Positions 5,305 through 6,435 of a DNA stretch of 6,435 nucleotides are shown piece after piece (within the stretch, counting starts at the first letter, position 1; every line of letters starts with the position of its first letter). The stretch spans positions 1 to 6,435 of the forward strand of contig JACVJG010000182.1 of the NCBI GenBank assembly GCA_015711875.1, read 5' to 3'. The notes beneath the pieces were generated by a model, which was given only the letters and a program-made list of their open reading frames with translations, was not told the origin of the DNA and made no database searches. This stretch comes from Candidatus Solincola jinzensis. Lineage in GTDB: Bacteria > Actinomycetota > Geothermincolia > Geothermincolales > RBG-13-55-18. The translations under genes were made by a program, and so were the position numbers.

Positions 5305-6435
5305 ATGAAGGAGACAGTGATCCTCGCCTACTCCGGTGGCCTCGACACCTCGGTGGCCATCAAATGGCTGGAGGAGAGGTACGGTATGCAGGTGGTGGCC
5401 CTGGCCGCGGACTTGGGGCAGCCGGGCGACCTGGAGGCGGTGAGAAAAAAGGCCCTTTCCGTAGGGGCCGTTGATGCCGTGACCCTGGACCTCAAAGAGG
5501 AATTCGCCCGCGATTATGTGCTTCCCGCCCTCAAGGCCAACGCTCTCTACGAGGGGAAATACCCGCTGGCCACCTCCCTTGCCAGGCCTCTCATCGCCGC
5601 GGCCATGGTGGAGGAGGCTCAGAGGAGAGGAGCGGCGGCGGTGGCGCACGGCTGCACCGGCAAAGGGAACGACCAGGTGCGCTTCGACCTGACCACCATG
5701 GCCCTGGGCCCTGAACTGAGGATAATCGCGCCCCTGCGCGAGTGGAGCATGTCGCGCGAGGAGGAGATCGCCTATGCGAAGGAGCGAGGCATACCTGTGC
5801 CGGTGACCCTGGAGAGCCCCTACTCCGTGGACGAGAACCTCTGGGGCAGGAGTTGCGAGGCCGGGGTGCTGGAAGATCCCATGCAGGAGCCCCCCGAGGA
5901 CGCCTACGCCTGGACGGCTTCCCCCCAGGCCGCGCCCGATGAGCCGCGTTATGTCCAGGTGGATTTCGAAGCAGGCTGTCCCTGCGCCCTGGACGGCGAG
6001 GAAATGGGCCTGGTGGAGTTGATCGAGCGGCTCAACGCCCTGGGCGGCGAGCATGGGGTCGGGCGCATCGACATGGTTGAGAACCGCCTGGTGGGGATAA
6101 AGTCGCGCGAGATCTACGAGGCTCCCGCGGCGACCATCCTCATCGAGGCGCACCGGGCGCTGGAATCCCTCACCCTCACCAGGGAGACCCTGCATTTCAA
6201 GCCGGTGCTGGAGGGCAAGTTCGCGGAGCTGGTCTATTACGGCCTGTGGCATGATCCGCTGCGGGGGGCGCTGCAGGCGGCGGTGGAGGCCACTCAGGAG
6301 AGGGTGAGCGGGCGCGTGAGGCTGAAGCTCTTCAAGGGAAGCTGCGTGGTGGTGGGAAGGGAGTCCCCGCATTCACTTTACGATTATTCCCTGGCCACCT
6401 ATGACCGGGCGGACGAGTTCAGCCACCGCTCCAGC
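5305..6435 (+). CDS. argG: Argininosuccinate synthase ArgG (3' end cut by window)
   Basis: ArgG condenses citrulline and aspartate with ATP to form argininosuccinate, the next-to-last step of arginine synthesis. It is a cytosolic tetramer with an N-type ATP pyrophosphatase fold. The frame stays open for 377 codons to the right edge. It begins MKETVILAYSGGLDTS, with the ATP PP-loop at residues 8-16. Then come YPLATSLARP (86-95) in the citrulline and aspartate site, HGCTGKGNDQVRF (115-127) and SPYSVDENLWGRS (171-183). The visible end, DRADEFSHRSS, matches the region about 20 residues before the usual C-terminus, so only a short tail is missing and nothing suggests a broken gene. ATG 5305 gives the standard N-terminus, and an in-frame TGA at 5296 rules out a longer one. 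GTG 5317 is possible, with AAGGAG at 5308-5313, but is spaced too tightly. argH probably follows. Confidence 0.96.
   Translation, partial: MKETVILAYSGGLDTSVAIKWLEERYGMQVVALAADLGQPGDLEAVRKKALSVGAVDAVTLDLKEEFARDYVLPALKANALYEGKYPLATSLARPLIAAAMVEEAQRRGAAAVAHGCTGKGNDQVRFDLTTMALGPELRIIAPLREWSMSREEEIAYAKERGIPVPVTLESPYSVDENLWGRSCEAGVLEDPMQEPPEDAYAWTASPQAAPDEPRYVQVDFEAGCPCALDGEEMGLVELIERLNALGGEHGVGRIDMVENRLVGIKSREIYEAPAATILIEAHRALESLTLTRETLHFKPVLEGKFAELVYYGLWHDPLRGALQAAVEATQERVSGRVRLKLFKGSCVVVGRESPHSLYDYSLATYDRADEFSHRSS

Noticed and set aside
5152..6372. Antisense open frame of 406 codons opposite argG
   Set aside because: It lies opposite a clearly conserved gene. Long antisense frames are common in GC-rich DNA, and its translation is low-complexity His, Gly and Arg rich with no recognisable domain.

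Overview
This window is a GC-rich bacterial arginine-biosynthesis cluster. All genes lie on the + strand in the order argJ, argB, argD, argF, argR, argG. The order fits the argCJBDFRGH layout known from Actinomycetota such as Mycobacterium and Corynebacterium. An ArgR-type repressor sits inside the operon, and third codon positions are rich in G/C. I infer a high-GC actinobacterium-like host, but the sequence does not fix the lineage. argC is expected just upstream and argH just downstream, outside the window.

Layout: argJ (about 69-1271) is followed by a 204-base non-coding gap dense in inverted repeats (1272-1475). Next come argB (1476-2375), argD (2405-3631), argF (3636-4562) and argR (4576-5043), tightly packed with short gaps and purine-rich ribosome binding sites. 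A second gap of 261 bases (5044-5304) precedes argG, which runs off the right edge about 20-odd codons short of its expected end. In five of the six genes the best start is not the longest-ORF start or is ambiguous; my reasons are given per gene.

Together the enzymes make arginine by the acetyl cycle. ArgJ recycles the acetyl group from acetylornithine to glutamate. ArgB phosphorylates acetylglutamate. ArgD transaminates the semialdehyde that ArgC makes. ArgF carbamoylates ornithine, and ArgG condenses citrulline with aspartate. ArgR probably senses arginine and represses the operon. ArgB carries the N-terminal extension seen in arginine-inhibited acetylglutamate kinases, so control is probably both transcriptional and allosteric.

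The protein-coding content is conventional. The unusual part is non-coding. The argJ-argB gap holds two mutually exclusive sets of stems (1317-1411), one of them a 14-bp interrupted hairpin with a purine-rich mirror-repeat loop. It is followed by a compact pseudoknot-like arrangement (1430-1465) whose last arm covers part of the argB ribosome binding site. This is either a cis-acting RNA switch for argB or a dispersed REP/MITE-like repeat; copy number in the host genome would separate the two. The argR-argG gap has a purine-rich 9-base direct repeat and a lone ARG-box-like half site, but no complete ARG box.
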